From: Acidimicrobiales bacterium
GTDB taxonomy: Bacteria; Actinomycetota; Acidimicrobiia; Acidimicrobiales; SKKL01
Direction: 5' to 3'
Assembly (NCBI GenBank): GCA_034521975.1
Contig: JAXHLR010000003.1
Location: 372,001 to 436,000 of the forward strand
DNA length: 64,000 nucleotides
Of this stretch, positions 49,136 to 58,037 are shown in pieces; positions within the stretch are counted from its first letter, which is position 1, and each line of letters starts with the position of its first letter. A program made the translations under genes and the position numbers. The notes below the pieces were generated by a model. It was not told the origin of the DNA, searched no databases, and worked only from the letters and a program-made list of their open reading frames with translations.

Positions 49136-49798
49136 GTGTCGGACACCGAACCCACGCGCGACACCGAGCGGGTCGCCGAGGACGTTGCCGGGGAGACCAG
49201 TGCCGATGCGGTGGACCCGGTGGCCCCCGAGCGCAGTGAGCTCCCGCCCCTGAAGGAGCTGAACGCCTTCGCCACCTACGACGACCCGCAACGCGCCCGT
49301 GACGCGGTCGTCTCCCTCGAACGCGCAGGGATCGACGGTGCCAGCATCTCGGCGCTGGCTCTCGACACCTCCGGCGGAGCCGCGGCGGGTGACGAGTCGA
49401 CCATGGGGGCGACCGTGGAGCGCGATCGCGAGATGCTGGGAAAGGTCGGTTCCGATGTCGGCCATGGTGCCGCTATCGGAGCGGTGGCCGGCGCCCTCGG
49501 CGGTGCCGCCATCGCCGTGGCCGTCCCCGGATTGGGCACGGTGCTCGGGGCGGGGATGTTGGCTGTCGCCGCCGGCGGTGCTGCAGCCGGCACCAGCGTC
49601 GGCGGATTCGCCGGGGCGGTGGCAGGAACGCCGTCGAGCCCCGGTTGGGAGCAGGCGCTCATCGACCTCGACGACGGTCGGGTGGTCGTCGGTGCGCACC
49701 ACGACGAGCGGGAGTCGCACGACGCCGCGGTCGCCGCGCTCAACGACACCGGGGCGCTGTCGCTGCGCTGTGTCGATCCCGAGGGCCAGCCCTGCTGA
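49136..49798 (+). CDS. Glycine-zipper stress-type protein
   Basis: A 220-residue protein. The N-terminus is acidic and disordered. Residues 45-85 form a YflT-like alpha/beta module (FATYDDPQRARDAVVSLERA). A Gly/Ala-rich zipper of about 60 residues then follows (GAAIGAVAGALGGAAIAVAV and similar), which could insert into or cross the membrane twice. The last 45 residues return to DLDDGRVVVGAHHDER. Related proteins are general-stress proteins; the function is unknown. The GTG start follows GAGGAGGAGCAGCG. It sits next to the sigma-factor module, fitting a stress role. Confidence 0.65.
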   Translation: MSDTEPTRDTERVAEDVAGETSADAVDPVAPERSELPPLKELNAFATYDDPQRARDAVVSLERAGIDGASISALALDTSGGAAAGDESTMGATVERDREMLGKVGSDVGHGAAIGAVAGALGGAAIAVAVPGLGTVLGAGMLAVAAGGAAAGTSVGGFAGAVAGTPSSPGWEQALIDLDDGRVVVGAHHDERESHDAAVAALNDTGALSLRCVDPEGQPC

Positions 49799-49828
49799 GC
49801 GAGCGCAACCGGGGGCGAGGCCGGCCGG

Positions 49829-50572
49829 TCAGCTCGACCCGCCGAGCTGGGCCCGCAGGTCGGTCAGGGTCCTCCGCAGCAGCCGCGACACGTGCATCTG
49901 GCTCACCCCCAGCCGCTCGCCGATCTCTGACTGCGACAGGTTGTGCTCGAAGCGCAGCCGGATCATCTCGCGCTCACGCTCGGGCAGTTGGGAGACGAGG
50001 TCGACGAGGGTGACCCGATCCGCCGCCCGCTCCAGGGCCGGGTCGGCTTTGCCGAGCTGATCGGACAGTGGGGCCCCCTCGCTGTCGCCGACCGGTGCCG
50101 ACAACGACGCCGCCCGTCGCGCCGAGTCGGCTTCCATCGCCATCATCACGTCGTCGGGAAGCACGTCGAGCCGGTCGGCGATCTCGCTGATCGTCGGTGC
50201 CCGACCGAGCTCGTGGGTGAGCTCCTCGGAGATCCGCTTCACCGACTGCTGCAGGTCGTGGGCTCGTCGGGGGACGCGGACGTCCCAGAGGTGGTCGCGG
50301 AAGTGCCGCTTCAACTCGCCGCTGATCGTCGGCTCGGCGAAGGTGGAGAACTTGAACCCGCGGTCCGGGTCGAAGCGCTCGACCGCCTTCAACAGCCCGA
50401 GCTGGGCCACTTGGAACACGTCATCCCAGGGCAAACTGCGGTTGGGAAACCGGCGGGCGACCCGTTCGGCCACATGGCGGTGGGCTTCGATGAGCTGGTT
50501 GCGCAGCCGCCGGCTCCCGGTTCGGCGGTACTCCACGAACGCCGCGTCGATGTCGAAGGTGGGCTCGCTCAC
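49829..50572 (-). CDS. SigB/SigF-family RNA polymerase sigma factor
   Basis: A 247-residue sigma-70 group 3 protein. Region 2 contains the core-binding and -10 recognition part (LPWDDVFQVAQLGLLKAVER then RGFKFSTFAEPTISGELKRH). Region 3 covers DLQQSVKRISEELTHELGR. Region 4 contains the -35 helix-turn-helix LSQSEIGERLGVSQMHVSRL. It directs stress or stationary-phase transcription when released by its anti-sigma factor. Its GTG start overlaps the anti-sigma gene stop as GTGA, which supports partner switching. Confidence 0.93.
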   Translation of the reverse strand: MSEPTFDIDAAFVEYRRTGSRRLRNQLIEAHRHVAERVARRFPNRSLPWDDVFQVAQLGLLKAVERFDPDRGFKFSTFAEPTISGELKRHFRDHLWDVRVPRRAHDLQQSVKRISEELTHELGRAPTISEIADRLDVLPDDVMMAMEADSARRAASLSAPVGDSEGAPLSDQLGKADPALERAADRVTLVDLVSQLPEREREMIRLRFEHNLSQSEIGERLGVSQMHVSRLLRRTLTDLRAQLGGSS

Positions 50573-50946
50573 GACTTCGTCTTGGCGAAGCGGAACTTGG
50601 CGCTCGATCCGTCGACGCCGACCTCGTAGTCGTCGACGACGGTGGCGAGGATCTGGCCGGTGAGCTCGGGCAGGGACCCGACATCGACGCTCCCACCATC
50701 GGCCACACCGCAGCTGCCTTCGACCACCAGCTTGTCGCCGTCGCTTCGCCCCACCAGCTCGATGTGGCTACCGGTCGAGCACAGGTCGAGCAGGACGAAG
50801 CACAGCTCGTCGACCGCGATCCGCACGTCCTCGACCTCGTCGAGGTCGAAACCCAGATCATCACCGAGAGTGGCGACGAGGGTGCGGGCCAGTCGGACCC
50901 GCTCGGTGGACGCAGGAAAGCGCAGGGTCACGGTGTTGTCGGCCAC
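50569..50946 (-). CDS. Anti-sigma factor (RsbW-like ATPase)
   Basis: A 125-residue HATPase_c protein. The N box is EDVRIAVDELCFVLLDLC, followed by a short and rather divergent ATP-binding end without a clear G2 glycine loop. It is the expected partner that binds the SigB/SigF-type sigma factor encoded directly downstream with a 4-base overlap. It would be antagonised by a STAS protein such as the one at 51321. The divergent end may mean it binds but does not phosphorylate. Confidence 0.85.
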   Translation of the reverse strand: MADNTVTLRFPASTERVRLARTLVATLGDDLGFDLDEVEDVRIAVDELCFVLLDLCSTGSHIELVGRSDGDKLVVEGSCGVADGGSVDVGSLPELTGQILATVVDDYEVGVDGSSAKFRFAKTKS

Positions 50947-51093
50947 GGTGGGTCCTCTCGCAAGCGGAGTCGGCGGCGGGGATGGTCACAGTCTGGCCGG
51001 TCCGGCTTCACGTGCCCACCTCACCTGGTTTGTCTCGGCGGGTGGCGGGTAGTTCGACAGTGATCGACCCCCCAACCCACCAGGAGCGACACG

Positions 51094-51303
51094 ATGTCTG
51101 ATCCGGCCGATGACCTCGTCGACGACACGACCCGTTCGGTCGAAGAAGAGGAAGCCCACCAGCAGGGCGGTGCCGACCGACCGCCGACCTCGAAGGAGGA
51201 GGGGCTCGCGGAGAGCACCGATCCCGATCCCGAGGTGGCCGAGGCCTACAAGGAAGCCACCGAGCGGGGCGCCGAGGCCAAGGGCGAGGGCCGCATCGAC
51301 TGA
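51094..51303 (+). CDS. Small acidic protein of unknown function
   Basis: A 69-residue, strongly acidic and probably unfolded protein (SVEEEEAHQQGG, then DPDPEVAEAYKEATERG). The ATG at 51094 lies 8 bases after AGGAG, a good ribosome-binding site. It is divergent from the anti-sigma/sigma pair, with 147 bases between starts, and convergent with the STAS gene. The family is not recognised. Position suggests it could be a member of the stress regulon. Confidence 0.6.
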   Translation: MSDPADDLVDDTTRSVEEEEAHQQGGADRPPTSKEEGLAESTDPDPEVAEAYKEATERGAEAKGEGRID

Positions 51304-51320
51304 TCGCCAGGCGACGCGGC

Positions 51321-51623
51321 TCAGGTGACGCCGAAGGTCTCGAGGAGCCCCGTGATCTCCAGCACCCTCCGCACGCTCGAACCGGCGTTGCGGATCGTCA
51401 GCTCGCCGTCGCGGTCGACCACCTCTTGGCGGACGCGGAGCAGCTCGGAGATCGCCGAGGAGTCGATGAACCCGAGGTCGGAGGCGTCGATCACCACCGA
51501 ACGGGCGTCGTGGCCCGTCGCGCCGAGGACGGCTTTTCCCAGTTCCGAACAGTTGTGGGCGTCGAGCTCGCCTTCGATGGTCACGACCACTTGGGCGTCG
51601 TTCCGATCAACGTTGATGTTCAT
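51321..51623 (-). CDS. STAS-domain anti-sigma factor antagonist
   Basis: A 100-residue single STAS domain. The phosphorylation site region is DLGFIDSSAISELLRV, with serine at the conserved position. VVVTIEGELDAHNCSEL is the typical N-terminal strand-helix. In the unphosphorylated state such proteins bind the anti-sigma factor and free the sigma factor; the cognate pair is probably at 49.8-50.9 kb. The ATG at 51623 follows GGGGCAGG. The 254 bases upstream, to the GGDEF gene start, hold no gene. Confidence 0.9.
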   Translation of the reverse strand: MNINVDRNDAQVVVTIEGELDAHNCSELGKAVLGATGHDARSVVIDASDLGFIDSSAISELLRVRQEVVDRDGELTIRNAGSSVRRVLEITGLLETFGVT

Positions 51624-51877
51624 CCTGCCCCGTTCGTTCGCTGTGACTCGTAGTGCACGATACCGGCCCTGACCACCGCTCGGTTTGACCGCCACGCTCC
51701 GGGGCAGGAGTCAGCTGTCCCGGAACCTCCCGACTCCCGGAACCACGCGTTATCACCGCGTGGTCGTCGTTCGCGTCTAGCGTGATGAACGGCAGTTCGC
51801 CCCCGCCCTTCTGCGGCGTGCGAGGCTGTCCCGGATCCTGAACCGCTACGACCCCAGCCGGAGGAGAACGGTGCATC

Positions 51878-53647
51878 GTGAGCAGCTTCGCTGACGACCC
51901 GAGCGCCATCCTCGACCGGTTGTCGGACCCAGTCGTCGTCGTCGATGACCGCATGGTCATCACCAGCGCCAACCAGGCCACCGCCGACCTCGTCGGTGCT
52001 GCTGGGCCTGGCGATCTCATCGGCCGTGTCGGCACCGAGTGGGTGCACGAACCCGACCGCGTCGACGCCGCCGAACGCTTGGCCACCGTCGCCGACGGCG
52101 AGGACCGGTCGCCGGTGTCGCTGCGGGTGGTCCGGTTCGATCAGTCGGTGGCGTGGGTCGAGGTCACCGGCGCCATCGTCTCCGCTCCGCTTGAACCGAC
52201 CCGGGTGGCGCTCAGTCTCCGCAACGTCGACTGGCGACACGCGGCCGACCTCGATGCCGCGAGGGTGGTACAGCGGTCGCACTCGCTGGTCTCTGCCGCC
52301 CTCCTGCTCCAGGCCCTGCCTCCCGGTGGGCTGTCGGAGGCGCTCGAGACCGTCGTCGAGAGCGTCGGTTCGGCGGTGAGGGCCGATGTGGTCGCGGTCC
52401 ACGAGGTGGTCCACGACGGTGGTTCCATGACGCTGCGGGCCCGGTGGGTGACGGGCCGGGCTGCAGAAGCGACCCGAAACCTGCCGGTCAGGAGCGTGGC
52501 GCTCGACCAGGTCCCCAACTGGGTCAACGCCCTCAACACCACCCGCTCGGCGGTCGAGGTCGTCGACGACCGCTTGGCGATCCAGGCCGAACTGACCCGT
52601 GTCGAGCCCGCCATCACCGAAGGTCTGACCCTGGCCCTCCAACCCGGCGAGCGGCTGCTCGGCGCGCTCACGGTGGGCACCGGTCCTGACCGCAGGTTGT
52701 CCAGCGACGAGCGCGACTACCTCGAACATGCGGCGGAGATCATCGGGGTGGCGTTCCAGCGCGAGCGCAGCGACCGGACCCTGGTCGAGAGCGAGGCGAT
52801 GTTCCGGGACCTGTTCGAGAACAGCAGCGCCATCATGTACCTCATCGACCCGGTGAGCCTGCGCATCGTCGACGCCAACGAGGCGGCGACCAGCTTCTAC
52901 GGCCACGAGCGGCGCGACATGGCAGGGATGGACCTGCACGAGCTGACCGTCCACAGCCGTGCCGAGCTCGCCGAGCTGGTGAGAGAGGCCCGCACCGGTG
53001 GGAGCACGACGATCATCGACGAGCAGCAGCTGCTGGCCGACGGCGATGTCCGCACCGTCGAGATCCACTCCACACCGATGAACCTGGGAAGCCGCCCCCT
53101 CGACCTGGCCATCGTCCAGGACGTCACCGACCAGCGCCGCGCCGTCGCCAGGTTGGAACGCCTCGCATCGACCGACGATCTCACCGGAGCACTCAACCGG
53201 CGCCGCTTCCTCGAGGCCGTCCCCGAGGAGATCGAGCGCACTGCCCGCTATCGCCACGATCTCACGCTGTTGGTGCTCGACCTCGACCACTTCAAGTCCA
53301 TCAACGACGAGTGGGGGCATCTGGCGGGCGACGCCGTGCTCGTGGAGTTCGCCCGGATCTGCTCGGGGTTCCTGCGCTCCTCGGATCGATTCGCCCGGAT
53401 GGGGGGTGAGGAGTTCGCCCTGCTGTTGCCCGAGACCGGCCTCGACGAGGCAGCGCTGATCGCCGAACGCATCAGGGCGGCCACCGAGGCGATCGTCGTG
53501 GCCGAGGTCGAATGCTCTCCCGTGTGCACGGTCAGCATCGGCGCCGCCCAGTGGCGTGAGGGATGGGACGAGGATGATCTCTTCGCCGAGGCTGATCGCA
53601 AGCTCTACCGCGCCAAGCAGGCGGGGCGGAACCGTTCCGAGGTCTGA
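51878..53647 (+). CDS. PAS-GAF-PAS-GGDEF diguanylate cyclase
   Basis: A 589-residue cytosolic sensor. A PAS domain (residues 5-115), a GAF-like domain (about 130-290) and a second PAS domain (EAMFRDLFENSSAIMYLIDP, about 305-420) precede the cyclase domain. The cyclase active site is MGGEEFALLLP with GGEEF at 509-513, preceded by TDDLTGALNRR and DLDHFKSIND. It makes c-di-GMP, which the PilZ protein at 45.2 kb and the EAL protein at 58.0 kb could bind or degrade. An RxxD inhibitory site is not obvious. The GTG at 51878 follows GGAGGAGAACGGTG. Confidence 0.92.
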   Translation: MSSFADDPSAILDRLSDPVVVVDDRMVITSANQATADLVGAAGPGDLIGRVGTEWVHEPDRVDAAERLATVADGEDRSPVSLRVVRFDQSVAWVEVTGAIVSAPLEPTRVALSLRNVDWRHAADLDAARVVQRSHSLVSAALLLQALPPGGLSEALETVVESVGSAVRADVVAVHEVVHDGGSMTLRARWVTGRAAEATRNLPVRSVALDQVPNWVNALNTTRSAVEVVDDRLAIQAELTRVEPAITEGLTLALQPGERLLGALTVGTGPDRRLSSDERDYLEHAAEIIGVAFQRERSDRTLVESEAMFRDLFENSSAIMYLIDPVSLRIVDANEAATSFYGHERRDMAGMDLHELTVHSRAELAELVREARTGGSTTIIDEQQLLADGDVRTVEIHSTPMNLGSRPLDLAIVQDVTDQRRAVARLERLASTDDLTGALNRRRFLEAVPEEIERTARYRHDLTLLVLDLDHFKSINDEWGHLAGDAVLVEFARICSGFLRSSDRFARMGGEEFALLLPETGLDEAALIAERIRAATEAIVVAEVECSPVCTVSIGAAQWREGWDEDDLFAEADRKLYRAKQAGRNRSEV

Positions 53648-53651
53648 CCAG

Positions 53652-54398
53652 GTGGGCTCACCGCAGCCCCCGGTGCTCCACGTGGATGCCGCTACCCGCC
53701 GGTTCCCCGACGGCACCGTTGCGCTCGACCGGTTCGACCTCACCGTCGCGCGCTCCGAGCTGGTGTCGGTGGTCGGGCCGTCGGGCTGCGGAAAGACCAC
53801 CTTGCTGCGACTCTGTTCGGGGCTCGACGAGCCGAGCGAGGGCGCCGTCCAGCGGTGGGTCGATCAGGTGGCCCACGTGTTCCAGGAGCCGGCCCTGTTG
53901 CCGTGGCGCTCGGTGCTCGGCAACGTCGAGCTCGCTGGGGAGCTGGCCGGGGTGGACCGATCCAAGAGGCGGGCGACCGCACGGTGGGCGTTGGATGCGG
54001 TCGGGCTGGACGACGTCGAGCAGCTGCTTCCCTCGCAGATGTCGGTGGGCATGCGGATGCGTGCCTCGTTGGCGCAGTCGCTCACCTCTGCTGCCGGACT
54101 GTTCCTGTTGGACGAGCCCTTCGCCGCGGTCGACGAGATCACCAGGGGCAAGCTCCAGGATCTGTGGTCGGGCCTGTTCGCCGAGCTGGGGGTTGCCGGT
54201 GTGTTCGTCACCCACTCGATCCCCGAAGCGGTCTACCTCGGCACCAGAGTTCTCGTCCTCTCAGTCCGCCCGGCGCGGGTGGCGGCCGAGATCGAGGTCC
54301 CCTGGACCCATCCCCGGGATCCCGAGCTTCGCTTCGACCCGGCGTTCGCGCAGCTCTGCGGGCAGGTCCACCAAGCGCTCGAAACGGGGGCCCGATGA
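53652..54398 (+). CDS. ABC transporter ATPase, nitrate/sulfonate/taurine-type
   Basis: A 248-residue ATPase of the SsuB/TauB/NrtD group. Walker A is GPSGCGKTTLLRLCSGL, the Q-loop VFQEPALLPWRSVLGNVEL, Walker B LFLLDEPFAAVDE and the H-loop VFVTHSIPEA. The signature motif, normally LSGGMRQR, is MSVGMRMR, a degenerate form. The start is a GTG at 53652 close behind the GGDEF gene stop. Its stop overlaps the permease ATG as ATGA. It powers import with the permease and lipoprotein encoded next. Confidence 0.9.
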   Translation: MGSPQPPVLHVDAATRRFPDGTVALDRFDLTVARSELVSVVGPSGCGKTTLLRLCSGLDEPSEGAVQRWVDQVAHVFQEPALLPWRSVLGNVELAGELAGVDRSKRRATARWALDAVGLDDVEQLLPSQMSVGMRMRASLAQSLTSAAGLFLLDEPFAAVDEITRGKLQDLWSGLFAELGVAGVFVTHSIPEAVYLGTRVLVLSVRPARVAAEIEVPWTHPRDPELRFDPAFAQLCGQVHQALETGAR

Positions 54399-55207
54399 GC
54401 CGCCGTTCGATTCGGGAGCTCCGGACGGTGCCACCTCTCGGGGTGCTGGTCGGCGTCATCGGCCTCTGGTACACCATCACCTATCTGGTACTCGAGCCCC
54501 ACCGACGGTTCCTGCTCCGGGCGCCGCACGAGGTGGTGGCCGTGGGGTTCGCCGACCGGGACAACCTCTCCGAGATCATCGAGGGAGCGTGGTTGACCGC
54601 TCAGGTCGCGGCGCTCGGCCTCGTTCTCGCCGTGGCCATCGGCGTCGGGGTGGCAGTGCTGATGAGTCGCGCCCCCTGGGTCGAGCGCTCGCTCTATCCC
54701 TACGCCGTGGCCCTCCAAGCGGTTCCGATCCTGGCCATCGTTCCCCTCATCGCCTTGTGGTTCGGATACGGCTTCGGTGCACGCGTCGTGGTCTGTGTGA
54801 TCATCTCGCTGTTCCCGATCATCGCCAACACCCTCTTCGGCCTGCTGTCGGTGCCCCCGCCGCTGCACGATCTGTTCTCGCTCCACCGGGCTTCGCCGCG
54901 GGATCGTCTCTGGAAGCTGCAGTTGCCCCACGCGTTGCCATCGTTCTTCGTCGGGGTGCGGATCTCGTCGGGGTTGTCGGTGGTTGGCGCCATCGTCGGC
55001 GACTTCTTCTTCCGCCAGGGACCGCCAGGGTTGGGCCAGCTGATCGATCGGTACGGAGCACGGCTTCGCAGCGAGGAGCTGATCGCGGCCATCATCGTGG
55101 CGTCGCTGCTCGGTGTCGCTGCCTTCTGGCTCGCGGGCTGGGTCCAGCGTCGGGTGGTGGGACACTGGCACCACGAGTTCCGTCCCGTCGACCCAAGCCT
55201 TCGATGA
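54395..55207 (+). CDS. ABC transporter permease
   Basis: A 270-residue inner-membrane permease of the SsuC/TauC type with about six membrane segments, the first at LGVLVGVIGLWYTITYLVL. The EAA loop that contacts the ATPase reads LHRASPRDRLWKLQLPHALP. A conserved pattern FFFRQGPPGLGQLI is near the end. Start and stop both overlap the neighbouring genes by 4 bases (ATGA), so the three components are translated together. Confidence 0.92.
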   Translation: MSRRSIRELRTVPPLGVLVGVIGLWYTITYLVLEPHRRFLLRAPHEVVAVGFADRDNLSEIIEGAWLTAQVAALGLVLAVAIGVGVAVLMSRAPWVERSLYPYAVALQAVPILAIVPLIALWFGYGFGARVVVCVIISLFPIIANTLFGLLSVPPPLHDLFSLHRASPRDRLWKLQLPHALPSFFVGVRISSGLSVVGAIVGDFFFRQGPPGLGQLIDRYGARLRSEELIAAIIVASLLGVAAFWLAGWVQRRVVGHWHHEFRPVDPSLR

Positions 55208-56358
55208 ACCTGCCCCCATCCGTCTCTTGGCACCTCTTGCGTCTGACCGCCCTGGGAGTGCTGGCCGTCCTCGCCCTCGTGGCCGTGGGCTGCACCGACG
55301 ACGATCCGTCACCGTCCGATCGAGCCGAGGGGCCGCTCACGGGCATCTGTCCCGACCCGCTGGTGATCCAGACCGACTGGTACCCCGAAGCCGAGCACGG
55401 CTCGGTCTACCACCTGCTCGACCGCGACCACCTCCGGATCGAGACCGACACCATGAGGGTGACCGCACCGATGGTCTCCGGCGGCGAGCCCATGGGAGTC
55501 GACCTCCAGGTCCGGGTCGGTGGCCCGGCCATCGGTTTCCAGCAGGTCGCCGCCCAGATGCACGCCGATCGAGACGTCGTTCTCGGCTTCGTCGGCACCG
55601 ATGAGGCGATCCAGACCAACAGCCGGTTCCCCACGGTTGCCGTCGTCGCCCCGCTCGAGATCAGCCCGCAGATGATCATGTGGGACCCCGAGACCTATGA
55701 CGTCGACACCATCGCGGAGCTTCCCGACGACACGGTGGTCAACGTGTTCGGACCCGATGCCTACCTCGATCACCTGGTCGGCAGCGGCATCGTCGATCGC
55801 GATCAGCTCGACGGCGGCTACACCGGCACACCGGCTCGGTTCGTCGCCGCCGACGGCACGATCGCTCAACAGGGGTTCGCCACCGCTGAGCCCTACAGCT
55901 ACGAGCGCCTCATCGACGAGTGGGGGCGCCCGGTGCGCTTCCAGCTCATCCACGACACCGGCTGGGAGGTCTATGCCCAGGCTCTGGCGGCACGACCAGA
56001 CGCGATCGAGGACCACGCCGACTGCCTCGAACAGCTGGTGCCCGCCATCCAGCAGGCCATCGTCGACTACGCCACCGAGCCCTCGGCCACCAACGCGGTC
56101 ATCTCCGATCTCGCCGACCGCTACGACGATGGTTGGGTCTACGAGGAAGAGCTGGCCGACTGGTCGGTCGACCAGCAGCGGTCGCTCGGCATCGTCGGCA
56201 ACGGGCCCGACGACACCGTGGGCGACTTCGACCTCGAGCGGGTGCAGGGGGTGCTCGACACCGCCGTGCCGGTGATGGAGATCGGTCACGACCTCACGCC
56301 GGAGGACCTGGTCACCAACCGCTTCATCGACCCCGGCATCGGGTTGCCGTCGGGCTGA
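55204..56358 (+). CDS. ABC transporter substrate-binding lipoprotein
   Basis: A 384-residue secreted binding protein. The signal peptide ends in a lipobox (LVAVGC), so the mature protein would be anchored by lipid at Cys31. The fold is NMT1/SsuA-like, with LVIQTDWYPEAEHGSVYHLL at the start of the mature part. That phrase recalls pyrimidine-precursor and related binding proteins, and the ligand is otherwise unknown. ISPQMIMWDPETYDVDTIAE and WEVYAQALAARPDAI are further landmarks. It is the last gene of the ABC operon. Confidence 0.88.
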   Translation: MNLPPSVSWHLLRLTALGVLAVLALVAVGCTDDDPSPSDRAEGPLTGICPDPLVIQTDWYPEAEHGSVYHLLDRDHLRIETDTMRVTAPMVSGGEPMGVDLQVRVGGPAIGFQQVAAQMHADRDVVLGFVGTDEAIQTNSRFPTVAVVAPLEISPQMIMWDPETYDVDTIAELPDDTVVNVFGPDAYLDHLVGSGIVDRDQLDGGYTGTPARFVAADGTIAQQGFATAEPYSYERLIDEWGRPVRFQLIHDTGWEVYAQALAARPDAIEDHADCLEQLVPAIQQAIVDYATEPSATNAVISDLADRYDDGWVYEEELADWSVDQQRSLGIVGNGPDDTVGDFDLERVQGVLDTAVPVMEIGHDLTPEDLVTNRFIDPGIGLPSG

Positions 56359-56372
56359 GCCGCGAGCAGGGG

Positions 56373-57062
56373 TCAGCGTCGGTGTTCGAGGCTGGCGTGC
56401 ACGGCCCGGGCGCGGGGGATGAAGTCGGGGAGCGCATGGATGAGCGCGACCCGTTCGTAGTCGCGGCGAGGCGCCACCAGGTGAGCGGTGGCACCGAGGG
56501 CGAACGAGCGTCGCTCCGCCTCGGGCGACGCGGTCTCGGCCAGAACGATCACCGGCAGCGAGTCGAACCGGGTGTCGCTGCGGAGGATCTCGAGCAGCCG
56601 GTGGGCCTCGGGCATGTCGACCCCGACGACCGCGACATCGGGCATCGGCCGCCGAAGGAGCGCGCCGGTGCTGCGCTCGAGGCGGGAGAGCGCCTCGTCG
56701 ACCCCGTCGGCCGGCTCGACCGCGACGTCGAGCACGCTCTCGATCGCGGCGCGGGTGAAGGCATCGGCCCGGTCGGTGTCGGACTCGACCAGCAGGACCC
56801 GCAGGTGACGCCCGTAGGAGAGCCGGGTGACCCGCCAGGCCTCGGGCACATCGTCGGCAGCCTCGTCGGCGAGGGGGTCGGCGGAGACCAACTCGTGGTC
56901 GCCCGGATCGGATGGGTCGGCGGGGTGGCTGCCGTTGGATGCCGCGGCATCGACCGGGGCCAAGGGGTCAGCGCCATCGAGGTCGGGAAGATCTGGTACG
57001 TCGAGCGCGTCGACGAAGGACTCGTCGGTCCCTGCCATCGCGTGGTCGCGCTCGCTGTCCAT
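56373..57062 (-). CDS. Receiver-like response-regulator protein
   Basis: A 229-residue protein. The first 95 residues are acidic and disordered; the C-terminal 125 form a receiver-like domain. LRVLLVESDTDRADAFTRAA has the acidic pocket pattern, DVAVVGVDMPEAHRLLEIL puts a likely phospho-aspartate before MP, and VIVLAETASPEAERRSFALG follows. No output domain is present, so it may act through protein contacts. The ATG at 57062 is 9 bases after GGAGG; an upstream ATG at 57071 would be too close to it. Confidence 0.72.
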   Translation of the reverse strand: MDSERDHAMAGTDESFVDALDVPDLPDLDGADPLAPVDAAASNGSHPADPSDPGDHELVSADPLADEAADDVPEAWRVTRLSYGRHLRVLLVESDTDRADAFTRAAIESVLDVAVEPADGVDEALSRLERSTGALLRRPMPDVAVVGVDMPEAHRLLEILRSDTRFDSLPVIVLAETASPEAERRSFALGATAHLVAPRRDYERVALIHALPDFIPRARAVHASLEHRR

Positions 57063-57215
57063 GTCCAGCATCCTCCGGTTCGCCCCGTACTGCGTACATC
57101 GGTCAGTGGGTGGGGTCAGTTGAGGAATGAGGTGGTCCGAACGACCCGGGTTCGGTTGAGGCGCCACTCTAGGCCGTTTGGCCTATGCCGTGCACGGAAC
57201 GGGTGCCGGACGCGG

Positions 57216-57244
57216 TCCACCCCCGGCCGATGGCCGGGGGTGGA
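57216..57244 (-). terminator. Strong stem-loop downstream of tRNA-Ser(GCT)
   Basis: A perfect 13-bp stem TCCACCCCCGGCC / GGCCGGGGGTGGA with loop GAT, 7 bases beyond the tRNA 3' end on the minus strand. It lacks a T-run but is very stable. Confidence 0.55.
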
Positions 57245-57251
57245 CTCGGAG

Positions 57252-57342
57252 CGGAGAGGGTGGGATTCGAACCCACGGCCAGGGTTACCCCCAGCACCTC
57301 CTTAGCAGGGAGGCCCGTTCGACCAGACTCCGGCACCTCTCC
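57252..57342 (-). tRNA. tRNA-Ser(GCT)
   Basis: A class II tRNA of 91 bases with acceptor GGAGAGG/CCTCTCC, discriminator G and a long variable arm (TGCTGGGGGTAACCCTGG region). The anticodon stem CCTCC/GGAGG surrounds the loop CTGCTAA, giving anticodon GCT. It reads AGC and AGT. T-loop GTTCGAATC is normal. Confidence 0.93.
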
Positions 57343-57384
57343 GTGTGACTCGTCGATGCTAGTGCAGCAGCGCCGAGATGCGAG

Positions 57385-57469
57385 CGGAGGGAGGGGGATT
57401 CGAACCCCCGGAGGGTTGCCCCTCAACGGTTTTCAAGACCGTCGCAATCGTCCACTCTGCCATCCCTCC
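57385..57469 (-). tRNA. tRNA-Ser(TGA)
   Basis: A class II tRNA of 85 bases with acceptor GGAGGGA/TCCCTCC and discriminator G. The anticodon stem ACGGT/ACCGT surrounds the loop CTTGAAA, giving anticodon TGA, which reads TCA and TCG. It lies 42 bases upstream of tRNA-Ser(GCT), on the same strand. An integrase remnant starts about 110 bases beyond its 5' end. Confidence 0.93.
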
Positions 57470-57581
57470 AAGACCACAAAAACCAGGTCAGAACACCTTT
57501 CCGGCGACGAATTGTTTCTGACAGCTGGGGGCTGCCACCGTCGCTGCCACCGTGTCACTGTCTGGACGTCGGATCGAGGCC

Positions 57582-57990
57582 ATGGCAGGCACGATACGCG
57601 AACGCGGACCCGGTCAGTGGCAGCTACAGGTCTATGTCGACGGGCGACGACGCGCCCGCACCATCCGCGGCACCAAACGTGACGCCCAGCGAGCCCTCCC
57701 CGAGTTCATCGTCGAATGCCGCAACCAGGCCGGGTCCACACTCGACGACACGACCACCGTCGCCGAGGTCCTCGAACGCTGGCAACACACCAAAGCCTCG
57801 ACCGGGCACCCTCCACCGCCGGAGAGACCCGCCGGCGAATCGGCCGCGACATCACCCCAGCGAGGTATGAACGAGCGCGCTGCTTGCCGTCCAGGTGCAC
57901 ACGTCGCAACGTCGCCATGGCGGTGCGGCGCCGATCACATCGAACGGCGCTTCGCCCTGTGACCCGTCGACAGGATCCTGGTCGGTAAGT
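57582..57990 (+). pseudogene. Remnant of a tyrosine integrase
   Basis: The ATG at 57582 starts MAGTIRERGPGQWQLQVYVD, followed by GRRRARTIRGTKRDAQRAL, the arm-binding domain of actinobacterial phage integrases. TTTVAEVLERWQHTKA begins the core-binding domain. The frame then shifts near 57800 to APSTAGETRRRIGRDITP and similarity ends soon after, so the catalytic domain is missing. It is a leftover of an element once integrated near the serine tRNAs. Confidence 0.7.
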
Positions 57991-58037
57991 TTGATGGCTT
58001 CGCTCATTCAGTTGGCGTTGGTGCCGACCGGCACAGT

